From: Chryseobacterium sp. JUb7
GTDB lineage: Bacteria; Bacteroidota; Bacteroidia; Flavobacteriales; Weeksellaceae
Length of the DNA: 64,000 bases
Assembly (NCBI RefSeq): GCF_024806495.1
Contig: NZ_JANUFF010000001.1
Span: forward strand, 682,001-746,000
Direction: 5' to 3'
The position numbers and the translations under genes are program-made. The notes under the pieces are model-generated. The model searched no databases, was not told the DNA's origin, and worked only from the letters and a program-made list of their open reading frames with translations. Shown piece by piece: positions 17,600 to 26,201 of the stretch (the stretch's first letter is position 1; every line of letters starts with the position of its first letter).

Positions 17600-18400
17600 T
17601 CATTTAATATTTAAATAATCTTTAATAATTTTCAGCACGCCGAAATTATCATTTGTACAGGCTTCAAAACTGGCCGCTTTTTTTACTGAAGGGTGCGCAT
17701 TTTTCATGGCATAGGAATATTTTGAATTTTCAAGCATCTCAATATCATTCATATAATCTCCGAAAGCCATGGTTTGCTGAGGCGAGATGTTCAAAGCCTT
17801 CTGTAATTTTTCCAGGGCATTGCCTTTATTGATATTTTTGTTCATAATATCCAGCCAATATTGCCCGGAAATTACAATTTCTAGCCCATATTTTTCAAAT
17901 TCTTTTAACACCGGATATACATTTTTTTCAGACCCTTCAGGATGATAAACTGCAATTTTGAAAATACTGTCATCAACTCCCAGTGTAAGATCTTCACGTC
18001 TTTCATTATCAGTATAAAACTGTGAAATATAATCGATAAAATCCTGATTTTCTGTTTCTACGTAAGCTTTCTTTTTTCCAGACAAAACAGCGGTAGCTCC
18101 AGGAATGTTTCGTACAGCGCTGATGATCTCAGCCATATGATTCTCCTCCAGCTTATCTGCAAACAATTCTTCGTTTTTATAAATCACATAGCCTCCGTTT
18201 TCAGCGATAAAAGCCATTTCGTTTTCTATTTCGCCAAAATACTTTGTGATCCCCAGCATCTGTCTTCCACTTGCAGGCACGAATAAAATATTTCTTCTTT
18301 TCAGTTCTTCATAAATTTCAGGAAATTCCGGACTTACTTCGTGTGAAGAGTTCAGGAAAGTTCCGTCCATATCGGTAACAATTAATTTAATATCTTCCAT
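17600..18400 (-). CDS. HAD-superfamily hydrolase, Cof type
   Basis: 266 aa. Motif I is VTDMDGTFLNS at residues 8-18 (nucleophile Asp10, acid Asp12), motif II is FVPASGRQ, motif III is the Lys in NKNINKGNALEKL, and motif IV is GDYMNDIEML. The type-IIB cap sits between motifs II and III. Cof enzymes are cytoplasmic phosphatases acting on sugar phosphates and related small molecules; the exact substrate cannot be told. Single-gene unit with its own terminator. Confidence 0.93.
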   Translation of the reverse strand: MEDIKLIVTDMDGTFLNSSHEVSPEFPEIYEELKRRNILFVPASGRQMLGITKYFGEIENEMAFIAENGGYVIYKNEELFADKLEENHMAEIISAVRNIPGATAVLSGKKKAYVETENQDFIDYISQFYTDNERREDLTLGVDDSIFKIAVYHPEGSEKNVYPVLKEFEKYGLEIVISGQYWLDIMNKNINKGNALEKLQKALNISPQQTMAFGDYMNDIEMLENSKYSYAMKNAHPSVKKAASFEACTNDNFGVLKIIKDYLNIK

Positions 18401-18635
18401 ATACTGTTGTAAAAATAAATCTATCAGGAGATTTCAGGTATAAAACTACTGAATTCATTTTTAAAATTTTAGTTTATAATTGGTTTTATTCTTTTTTTAT
18501 GACAAGCTTTTGCGTTAATCCCGAGGTGAAAATTATATTTACCATACTATTTTTAAGACGTCAAAATTTCATTTATGATAAGGGGTTTACCACGTACAAC
18601 TGAGTCATCTTTTTGAAAACTTTATTCTTTTAACT

Positions 18636-19508
18636 CTATTCCATAAAATAATTAAACTCTTTTCTGTATTGTGAAGGGCTTTTCTGAATATATTCTTTAA
18701 ATGTTTTATTAAAGTAGCTGAAATTATTAAAGCCTGATTCAAAGCAGACTTCCGTAATACTCAACGGCTTTTCCGCCAACAGTTTTAATGAGTGGGTAAT
18801 CCTGTATTCATTAACAAACTGTGTAAAAGTTTTGTTGGTGATTTTTTTAAAATAGCGACAGAAAGACGGCACTTTCATATTCGCCAGCCCAGCAATTTCT
18901 TCCAATGTAATCTGTTCTTTAAAATGATCTTTTACATAGTTGAAAATAACATTAATCCTTTCATTATCTTCAACTTGTGTCTGAAGGTAGTATTTCCCTG
19001 CATTCAAAATTCTGTAATCCTGAGTGGAAGCTAATGTTTCTAATATTTCCAGAAACTTTACAAGCCTCTCCAAAGATGAAGATTCATGCATTTCCACAAT
19101 CTTTTTTCCGACGGTTTTCTTTACATTTTCACCAAACACAATTCCTGCTTTTGATCTTTCAAGCAGATGGGCAATTTTGTGCATTTCAGGTAATTCCCAA
19201 ATAAAATCCCCTAAGAAATCAGGTTTAAACTGAATCACCATTTCATAATCATTATTTGTATTTTCATTGGTCATTCCGCAATGTGGAAGGTTGCTTCCCA
19301 TTAAGACGAGATCTCCCTCTGTAAAATACGAAATATTACTTCCGATCTGCCTTTTTCCAGAACCTCCGCAAACAAATATCAATTCAACCTCAGGATGATA
19401 ATGCCATACATGGGATTTAATATTTTCATTCCGAAAAAACATGAGACTTGTGAAGCTGCTTCCGATATTGGGCTTCACCGCTTCAAAGGCAGGATTTGAA
19501 TGCTTCAT
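18636..19508 (-). CDS. AraC-family regulator with N-terminal cupin domain
   Basis: 290 aa. Residues ~30-110 are a cupin (HVWHYHPEVELIFVCGGSGK; GDLVLMGSNLPHCG), the sugar-sensing fold of AraC. Residues ~190-288 are the double helix-turn-helix (ITLEEIAGLANMKVPSFCRY; CFESGFNNFSYFNKTFKEYI). It is divergent from the small secreted protein at 19653 and separated by ~850 bp from the glucuronoxylan locus, so control of plant-sugar genes is possible but not shown. Confidence 0.92.
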   Translation of the reverse strand: MKHSNPAFEAVKPNIGSSFTSLMFFRNENIKSHVWHYHPEVELIFVCGGSGKRQIGSNISYFTEGDLVLMGSNLPHCGMTNENTNNDYEMVIQFKPDFLGDFIWELPEMHKIAHLLERSKAGIVFGENVKKTVGKKIVEMHESSSLERLVKFLEILETLASTQDYRILNAGKYYLQTQVEDNERINVIFNYVKDHFKEQITLEEIAGLANMKVPSFCRYFKKITNKTFTQFVNEYRITHSLKLLAEKPLSITEVCFESGFNNFSYFNKTFKEYIQKSPSQYRKEFNYFME

Positions 19509-19625
19509 TTTACAAAAATTATTTCATGTACAAAATTAACAATTAATATTAAATAAAATAATTTAAAGGTTAATATAGCACATAAATATGAAAATTGTAT
19601 TATAGATTAAGTCCATATCCTGCTA

Positions 19626-19633
19626 TACATTTG
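19626..19633 (+). promoter_or_regulatory. Bacteroidota-type -7 box
   Basis: TACATTTG fits the TAnnTTTG consensus of Bacteroidota primary-sigma promoters and lies 19 bp before the ATG at 19653. I could not find a well-spaced -33 TTTG. Confidence 0.45.
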
Positions 19634-19652
19634 CAGTATAAAACTTATTATT

Positions 19653-20249
19653 ATGAATGCATTATTAAAATCTGCTTTTCTTATAGGGTTCTTATTTACA
19701 TCATCTAGTCTGATGAGTAAAGACCGAGATTTTTCTCTTTCCTTTAAGACAACGAAAGCAAAAACCATAAGTTTTGAAGTTCTGAATGCACAAAATATTT
19801 CTTTGGTCATCTACAACGATACTTACGGAGAACTGTTTTCTGAAAAACTGGAGAAAGAGAATAATGTAACCAAATCATATGACCTTAAAGACCTGAATTC
19901 GGGAACTTATTATCTGGTTGCAGAATCTAATCAGAAAATTGAAAAATATAAAATAAATATAAGCAATACCAATACTTTAGAGATTGAAAAAACTCCATTT
20001 TCAGAAATTTATAAGCCTGAATACACCATTTCAGGAAACAAGGCAAAACTTCATCTTTCAGGACTGAAAAACAGCGCAACTATTTCTGTATCCGACTTTT
20101 CAGGAAATGTCTATTACAATGCAACTAAAAACGCAAAGGATGGAGAGCTTGAGATGACTTTCGATCTTAATCCAAAAACATCTGACAGATATGTGATCAG
20201 TGTTGAGGAAATGGGAAATGTTTTTAACAAAATAGTTACTCTTAACTAA
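19653..20249 (+). CDS. Secreted beta-sandwich protein of unknown function, 198 aa
   Basis: It has a signal peptide (residues 1-22, MNALLKSAFLIGFLFTSSSL). Two repeated strand-rich parts follow, each holding a pattern like ISLVIYNDTYGELFSEKLEK and ATISVSDFSGNVYYNATKNA, which resembles the beta-sandwich used in flavobacterial secreted proteins. It ends in YVISVEEMGNVFNKIVTLN. It is not long enough to be an enzyme with a separate C-terminal sorting domain; the whole protein is one or two Ig-like domains. It is divergent from the AraC gene at 18636. Confidence 0.82.
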   Translation: MNALLKSAFLIGFLFTSSSLMSKDRDFSLSFKTTKAKTISFEVLNAQNISLVIYNDTYGELFSEKLEKENNVTKSYDLKDLNSGTYYLVAESNQKIEKYKINISNTNTLEIEKTPFSEIYKPEYTISGNKAKLHLSGLKNSATISVSDFSGNVYYNATKNAKDGELEMTFDLNPKTSDRYVISVEEMGNVFNKIVTLN

Positions 20250-20310
20250 AACTAAGAGATTCATATATTTCCGTATTTATATCGGAACTAAAATTTTACG
20301 TACAGTTAGC

Positions 20311-20366
20311 ATTGGGGCAACTCTTCTTTTTTAAATCACGAAGAACGAGTTGCCTCAATTTTTTTA
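20311..20366 (+). terminator. Terminator between convergent genes
   Basis: A long hairpin, 20311-20328 with 20341-20359 (core GGCAACTC/GAGTTGCC, inner TTCTT/AAGAA, one bulge), followed by TTTTTT. It ends at the stop of the GH67 gene on the other strand and closes the 198-aa gene. Confidence 0.82.
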
Positions 20367-22400
20367 ATTATGATGCTTAAGATCAAGTTTAATTTTTTTC
20401 AGATCATCCAATTCATGAACAGGTCGTTCAATCTCATAAGGAATCGGCATTTTTGAAAATGTCTGGAAGTACAACAGACATGCATCTTTCCACCAAACAG
20501 CATCTTTTGACTGAACTTTGAGTTTTGACTGAATCTGTCTGAATCTTTCAGCGTCTACATACGGTTCCATTTTATCCCATGTTTTCTGATATGCGCGAAC
20601 ATTTTTTACGCCTGAATCATATTTAAAACTTATTTCTTCCCATAAGGTCTTGCCATCTTTCATTTTATAAGTCCAGGGTACATGGTGAAACCAAAGAAGA
20701 AGATTTTCCGGGCAGGTTTCTATATTTCCAAAAATAGCATTTAATGGCGGAAAATATTGTGAAACGGCATTACTTCCTGTTTCCGTCCTGTCAAAACCCA
20801 GTCCGTTTTCATCCGCTTTGTGATAATAAACCGGCATCCAGTCCGGTCTTCCGCCGGGAATATCTCCCCAGGGTTCCGGTCCGTAATGATGATCGAATGC
20901 AAAAATATGATGTAAGCCCAGCGGCATCATATAATCAACGGTTGTTTCGCGTGACGAAAGCATCATATCTTTCACTGGATTTACAAATTCCTGCTGATTG
21001 GTAAAAGTCATTTTAATCCATTCATCAGCAATTTTTTCTGAGCTTAATTCATGGTTCCACGCTAATCTTCCGAAAGCATACCAATTAGCCTGAGCGAAGA
21101 TATTTCCGGTCCAGTTGGTATCTTCACCAATATTGGCAACACCAGCAATGGCCGTTATTTTAGTATTCCGTAAACTTCCGTCTGTAATTTTAGCTACTGT
21201 TGAACCTTTTCCATCAGCGTAAGTATCACTCTCCAGTGTTTCTTTAAACAAAGGTGCTAAAAAAACCAAGTGGTTTGAAAATCCCAAATATTCCTGTGTG
21301 ATCTGAAACTCTGCCATTTCTGAAGTCTTTTTCAACGCTCCAAATAAAGGATTAAAGGGCTCACGAGGCTGAAAATCAATAGGTCCGTTTTTAATCTGAA
21401 CAATCACATTATCTCTGAATTTTCCGTCTAACGGAAGAAACTCCAGGTAAGCCTGTTTTGCCCTGTCTTCTTTGCTAGGACTGTAGACAAATGCTCTCCA
21501 CATTACTATTCCTCCAAAAGGTTTAAGAACATCGGCCATCATATTGGCGCCATCAGCATGAGTTCTTCCGTAATCCTGTGGTCCGGGCTGTCCTTCCGAA
21601 TTGGCTTTCACTAAAAACCCTCCGAAATCAGGGATTAATTTATAAATTTCTGCAGCCTTATCTTTCCACCACTTGTGGACCTCTTTATTCAATGGATCTG
21701 AATTTTCAAGACCACCCAGTACTTTTGGAGAAGAAAAATTAACCGAAAGATAGACTCTGATCCCATATGGTCGGAATATATCTGCCAATACTTTTACCTT
21801 TTGAAGATAATCTGTCCGAAGCATATTCGGGGAAGCATTCACATTATTAAACACCACAGAATTGATCCCGATTGATGCATTTGCTCTCGCATATTCTTCA
21901 TACCTGGGGGAAAGTTTATTGGGTAAATCATCCCATTTCCAAAGCGATTTTCCGGCATATCCTCTTTCCACACTTCCATCAAGGTTATCCCAATGATTGA
22001 GAATTCTTACGTCATAAGAGGGCTTTTCTGTTATGTTCAAATGGCTAATATCAGATTTAGTTTGCTGAAGCCTCAATATATGGTACACGCCATACAATAA
22101 TCCGGTTTGTTTTCCGGCGGAGATTACAATCTTTTCAGGGGTTGAATAGATTCTATAGCCATCTTTCAGATAGTGCAATGATTTTTCCGTGCGAAGTTCT
22201 ACTATCTGACCCTGCCAGTAAGTTGTTAATTCCTTTTTAGCAATATCGAGCGTCAGGTTTTTACCCTTCGAAATGATTTTAGCAGCTGAAATTCCGTTTT
22301 GGGAATCGGGAAATCGAAGCCAGAGCTTGCTTCCGTCTTCTGCGAAGAGAATTAATGGAAATAAAAGAAAAATTAATAAATAGGTTCGGAGGTTTCGCAT
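20364..22400 (-). CDS. Alpha-glucuronidase, glycoside hydrolase family 67
   Basis: 678 aa with an N-terminal signal peptide (LLIFLLFPLILFA), so periplasmic. It removes (4-O-methyl)glucuronic acid from the non-reducing end of xylo-oligosaccharides. The GH67 catalytic set is visible: Glu269 in VKANSEGQPGP (acid), Asp342 in NGPIDFQPREP, and Glu370 in FQITQEYLGF. The 28-residue spacing of the last two matches characterised GH67 enzymes. A C-terminal helical domain follows (FAFDHHYGPEPWGDIPGGRP). It is the last gene of the xylan block, 90 bp after the leaderless GH43 gene. Confidence 0.96.
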   Translation of the reverse strand: MRNLRTYLLIFLLFPLILFAEDGSKLWLRFPDSQNGISAAKIISKGKNLTLDIAKKELTTYWQGQIVELRTEKSLHYLKDGYRIYSTPEKIVISAGKQTGLLYGVYHILRLQQTKSDISHLNITEKPSYDVRILNHWDNLDGSVERGYAGKSLWKWDDLPNKLSPRYEEYARANASIGINSVVFNNVNASPNMLRTDYLQKVKVLADIFRPYGIRVYLSVNFSSPKVLGGLENSDPLNKEVHKWWKDKAAEIYKLIPDFGGFLVKANSEGQPGPQDYGRTHADGANMMADVLKPFGGIVMWRAFVYSPSKEDRAKQAYLEFLPLDGKFRDNVIVQIKNGPIDFQPREPFNPLFGALKKTSEMAEFQITQEYLGFSNHLVFLAPLFKETLESDTYADGKGSTVAKITDGSLRNTKITAIAGVANIGEDTNWTGNIFAQANWYAFGRLAWNHELSSEKIADEWIKMTFTNQQEFVNPVKDMMLSSRETTVDYMMPLGLHHIFAFDHHYGPEPWGDIPGGRPDWMPVYYHKADENGLGFDRTETGSNAVSQYFPPLNAIFGNIETCPENLLLWFHHVPWTYKMKDGKTLWEEISFKYDSGVKNVRAYQKTWDKMEPYVDAERFRQIQSKLKVQSKDAVWWKDACLLYFQTFSKMPIPYEIERPVHELDDLKKIKLDLKHHN

Positions 22401-22490
22401 TTGAAATGGTTTTATCTACGTTTATTTGCTCCATAGGTTTTAACTATGGCTATTGATATTGAACCCTTCGGGTTCTGTGGAATTGATAAA

Positions 22491-23456
22491 TTATTCTAAA
22501 CCTTCAATTGTTTTGAAAGTTCCGTCTTCATTGTACTCCAATTCAACAACTTTCATGCTTCGAAGCCAAGTTCTTCCACCACTCGGAACAGAATCATGGA
22601 AAAACAGATACCACTTTCCTCTAAACTCGACGATACTGTGATGGGTTGTCCAGCCAACAACGGGAGTCAGAATCACCCCCTGATAGGTAAACGGACCATA
22701 AGGGTTATCACCAATGGCATAACATAAAAGATGGGTATCTCCTGTTGAATAGGAAAAATAATATTTCCCATTGTATTTGTGCATCCAGGAAGCCTCAAAA
22801 AAACGATGCTCATCTCCGTGAAGCAAAGGATTTCCGTTTTTATCAAGAATTAAAACATCTTTCGGTTCCTCAGCAAATTCCAGCATATCATCACTTAGAA
22901 GAGCAACTTTTGAAGGAATAGCAGGCTCATTATTTTCAGGAATTACGGCAGATTCCAGAGCTTTGTTATTTCTGTACCGCTGTAACTGTCCGCCCCAGAT
23001 TCCTCCGAAATACATATAATATTTTCCCTCTTCCTCAAAAATACAGGGGTCAATACTGTAGCTTCCCATCATCGGATGCTTTTCAGGAATGAAAGGACCA
23101 TACGGTTTATCACTCACTGCCACCCCGATTCTGAAAATATCATTTTTATCTTTTAAAGGAAAATACATATAATATTTACCGTCTTTATGGGCTACATCAC
23201 AATCCCAAAGCTGTCTTCCCGACCATAAAATGTCTTGTACAGAAAGCACAACTCCATGATCTGTAATTTCTCCATTTTCAATATTATCTATAGAAAAAAC
23301 ATGATAATCATTCATATCAAAGTGATCGCCGTTATCATTTTCTTCAATTCCGCTTTCTCGGTCGTGAGAGGGATAAATATATAATTTGTCTTCAAAAACA
23401 TGAACAGACGGATCTGCCATGAAGTCTTTTGGAAATAGATATTTTGATTTGTTCAT
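22491..23456 (-). CDS. Glycoside hydrolase family 43, cytoplasmic type
   Basis: 321 aa five-bladed propeller. The GH43 triad is readable: general base Asp in FMADPSVHVFEDKLYIYPSH, pKa-modulating Asp in YSIDPCIFEEEGKYYMYFG, and the acid Glu in HRFFEASWMHKYNGKYYFSY. No signal peptide, unlike the other GH43 in the locus, so it should act in the cytoplasm on short xylo- or arabinoxylo-oligosaccharides brought in by the GPH symporter. Beta-xylosidase versus alpha-arabinofuranosidase cannot be decided by eye. It sits between the GH10 (36 bp) and GH67 (90 bp) genes. Confidence 0.93.
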   Translation of the reverse strand: MNKSKYLFPKDFMADPSVHVFEDKLYIYPSHDRESGIEENDNGDHFDMNDYHVFSIDNIENGEITDHGVVLSVQDILWSGRQLWDCDVAHKDGKYYMYFPLKDKNDIFRIGVAVSDKPYGPFIPEKHPMMGSYSIDPCIFEEEGKYYMYFGGIWGGQLQRYRNNKALESAVIPENNEPAIPSKVALLSDDMLEFAEEPKDVLILDKNGNPLLHGDEHRFFEASWMHKYNGKYYFSYSTGDTHLLCYAIGDNPYGPFTYQGVILTPVVGWTTHHSIVEFRGKWYLFFHDSVPSGGRTWLRSMKVVELEYNEDGTFKTIEGLE

Positions 23457-23492
23457 TATTTATAGTAGAATTAGATTTTAGATATTAGATTT

Positions 23493-24608
23493 TCACCTGC
23501 CTTCTTCAGCAAGCCTAATAAGTTTACCGACGATTGGTTTTGATTTATATTGACGGTCAAAAAGCAGTGGATAATCTGTTCGTCCTTTGATCGGAAAATC
23601 ATTTTTCCAGGACAGATTATCGCTTACTCCCCACAATGTCACTCTCCGTATATTTTTTTTATGTTTTAAAAATAATTTAAAAAAATCTTCATAACGATTT
23701 TCCCACTGGATCTGAACATCTTTTGGAAGTCCGTTTCTGTATGGATTCATTTTTTCATCATATTGTACTTTATCCGAAATATTAGCAGAAGTTCCCCAAG
23801 GTGAAGGGAGTGCACTGATATCCAATTCTGTAATATTTACTTTCACTCCGGCTTTCGCATAGTCAAGAATCGCTTTTTCATACTCCCCAATAGAAGGGGA
23901 ATCCATCCCAATATGCGCCTGCATTCCTACAGCATCGATACGGATTCCTTTTGCTTTTAAATTTTTCACCAGCTGAGTCACTGTTTTCACTTTCCCCGGA
24001 TGCCATTCATTATAATCATTGTAATATAATTCGGCATTTGGATCAGCTTCCTGAGCATACTGAAAGGCTAAAGGAATAAACTCTTCACCCAAAATTTCGT
24101 AAAACTTAGATTTTCGGTAAGATCCATCTTCGAGGATCGCTTCATTCACCACATCCCAACCTTTTACTCTTCCTTTATATCTTGAAACAATGGTTGTGAT
24201 ATGATCTTTCATTCTTTGTTTTAAGACTTTAGAAGAAACATTATTTCCGTTTTTATCGGTGAAAAACCAATCCGGAGCCTGAGAATGCCAGATCAGCGTA
24301 TGTCCGATAATGAACATTTTATTTTTGTCTCCAAATTCAACGAACTGATCAGCGTCATCAAAGAAAAACTGTCCTTCCTTAGGCTGCAGATACATACTTT
24401 TCATACAGTTTTCAGCAACAATCGAGCTGAATTGTTTTTTAATAATGTCTACAGATTTTGTATCTGTTCCGTGAATCTGATCAAGGTTCATCGCTGTTCC
24501 GATGTAGAACTTATTCTGAAAAGCCTTTTTTAAGGAATTATCTGATTTTTGAGCATTAAAACCGGTAGCTGCAAAAGTCATTATGCTCCATAACATGATT
24601 CGTTTCAT
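23493..24608 (-). CDS. Endo-1,4-beta-xylanase, glycoside hydrolase family 10
   Basis: 371 aa when started at the ATG at 24608 (MKRIMLWSIMTFAATGFNAQ, a signal peptide). The frame stays open to 24722, but that extension is basic, has no signal and would overlap the upstream transporter gene. Catalytic acid/base Glu156 is in WDVVNEAILE and nucleophile Glu261 is in NITELDIS; substrate-site IIGHTLIWHSQ is also intact. It is a single-domain enzyme with no carbohydrate-binding module, lipobox or visible T9SS tail, so it is predicted to be periplasmic rather than on the surface. It cleaves the xylan backbone internally. Confidence 0.95.
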   Translation of the reverse strand: MKRIMLWSIMTFAATGFNAQKSDNSLKKAFQNKFYIGTAMNLDQIHGTDTKSVDIIKKQFSSIVAENCMKSMYLQPKEGQFFFDDADQFVEFGDKNKMFIIGHTLIWHSQAPDWFFTDKNGNNVSSKVLKQRMKDHITTIVSRYKGRVKGWDVVNEAILEDGSYRKSKFYEILGEEFIPLAFQYAQEADPNAELYYNDYNEWHPGKVKTVTQLVKNLKAKGIRIDAVGMQAHIGMDSPSIGEYEKAILDYAKAGVKVNITELDISALPSPWGTSANISDKVQYDEKMNPYRNGLPKDVQIQWENRYEDFFKLFLKHKKNIRRVTLWGVSDNLSWKNDFPIKGRTDYPLLFDRQYKSKPIVGKLIRLAEEGR

Positions 24609-24660
24609 TGTATTTATTTTTATCAAACCAGACAGGTTTAGTTTAACATTATTCAACAGA

Positions 24661-26103
24661 TTATTTTCTTCTTTCTGCCAGATCTTTTTCAATCTGCACT
24701 TCCATTTTTTTATTGATTTCATAAAAATACAGAAGTCCGCAAGCCACTATAAAAGGAATTGCCGGAAAAATACTTACCAACATTTTAGCACCGACGGCTA
24801 CCGTTTCAGGCTGAATAACATGCTGCGTTCCTCCAGAAGAAATGTATCCGTATTTTCCGATAATTAATGCCACCAGTGAGCTTCCGATGCTTAAACCAAC
24901 CTTTAAACCAACCATCATTGCAGAAAAGATAATAGCGGTTGCTCTACGGTTATTTTTCCATTCCGAATAATCGGCTACATCGGCAATCATCGTCCATAAA
25001 ATCGGGGTACTTATACCGTAGAAAAAACCGTGACAGATTTGGGATAAAAACATCAGACCCACTGATTTCGGAGGGTAAAAAATAAATAAAATGATAAATA
25101 GTGTCGAAATAAAAAGCGATGCCGCAAATACATCTCTTTTTCCGTATTGATCGGCAAATCTTTTAGAAAATGTAATTCCGACAATCATCATAATAATCCC
25201 CCCGGCATTGAATAGACCAAAGCCTGCAGATTTTGCATCTTCCCCAAAGAAATTCATTCCGACAGAGTCAAAAAATGAAATAATAGGGGCTATAAAGTTT
25301 TTCAGGGCTGCTTCATCTACATAATTGTTAAAATAGTAGACATACGAACCTCCTTTCATTGCCAGTGTAATGAAAATCAAAGCCGTAACAGAAAGCATAA
25401 TAACCCATGGTTTATTTTTAAACAGATCTTTTACATCTTCTTTTAAACTCGATTTTTGTTCAGGTTTAGGAATCACCCTTTCTTTGGTCGTGAAAAATGT
25501 GATCAAAAGCATGATGGCTCCGATAATAGCCAGCCAAGTCATTACAATCTCAATTCCGACTGCTTTATCACCGTTTCCGACAGACAGAATAATCGGTAGC
25601 ATAAAAACCTGTACAAAAAACTGTGAAAACATCACCGCCACAAAACGATACGAAGAAATACTGTTTCTTTCTCCCATATCTCCTGTAATAACACCACTCA
25701 ATGCTGAATAGGGTAAATTATTTGAAGCATACAGCAACAATAATAACGAATAGGTAACTGCTGCATAAATCACTTTTCCTTTATATGAAAAATCAGGGGT
25801 ACTGAAAGCCAGTAAAGCTGCAATTCCCAACGGAACGGCAGTAAATAAAATCCAGGGACGGAACTTCCCCCACTTGGTATGTGTACGGTCTGCTAATGCT
25901 CCCAACAATGGATTGAATCCAAAACCGGCAATCAAACCGACAACCAGAGTGATAACCGAAGCATCTTCGGCTTTTAGGCCATAAATATCTGTATAAAAAT
26001 AGGCCAGATAAGTAACCAGTGTCTGAAATACAAGATTGGCCGCCAAATCTCCGAGGCTGTACCCTATTTTTTCAATAACCGATATTTTTTGAGAATTATT
26101 CAT
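24661..26103 (-). CDS. Glycoside-pentoside-hexuronide (GPH) cation symporter
   Basis: 480 aa, about 12 membrane helices, MFS superfamily. GPH hallmarks are YSLGDLAANLVFQTLVTYLA near the start, GFNPLLGALADRTHTKWGKF (loop 2-3 motif), and WTMIADVADYSEWKNNRRAT in the second half, the last being typical of xyloside/XynB-type transporters. An inserted segment (~265-290) is unusual but common in Bacteroidota members. It lies 52 bp before the GH10 gene and 98 bp after the esterase gene. It probably imports xylosides, xylo-oligosaccharides or glucuronides into the cytoplasm. Confidence 0.93.
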   Translation of the reverse strand: MNNSQKISVIEKIGYSLGDLAANLVFQTLVTYLAYFYTDIYGLKAEDASVITLVVGLIAGFGFNPLLGALADRTHTKWGKFRPWILFTAVPLGIAALLAFSTPDFSYKGKVIYAAVTYSLLLLLYASNNLPYSALSGVITGDMGERNSISSYRFVAVMFSQFFVQVFMLPIILSVGNGDKAVGIEIVMTWLAIIGAIMLLITFFTTKERVIPKPEQKSSLKEDVKDLFKNKPWVIMLSVTALIFITLAMKGGSYVYYFNNYVDEAALKNFIAPIISFFDSVGMNFFGEDAKSAGFGLFNAGGIIMMIVGITFSKRFADQYGKRDVFAASLFISTLFIILFIFYPPKSVGLMFLSQICHGFFYGISTPILWTMIADVADYSEWKNNRRATAIIFSAMMVGLKVGLSIGSSLVALIIGKYGYISSGGTQHVIQPETVAVGAKMLVSIFPAIPFIVACGLLYFYEINKKMEVQIEKDLAERRK

Positions 26104-26201
26104 AGTTTAGATATTAGATAATAGATATCAGACTGAAAGCAACCTTTTACAATCCAAGGCCTATTTAGTTTTTATATATTTTTTAATTCAATTGATGTCT
26201 G

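Noticed and set aside
24609..24722. N-terminal extension of the GH10 xylanase frame
   Set aside because: It would overlap the transporter gene and hide the signal peptide; the ATG at 24608 begins a clean signal sequence.
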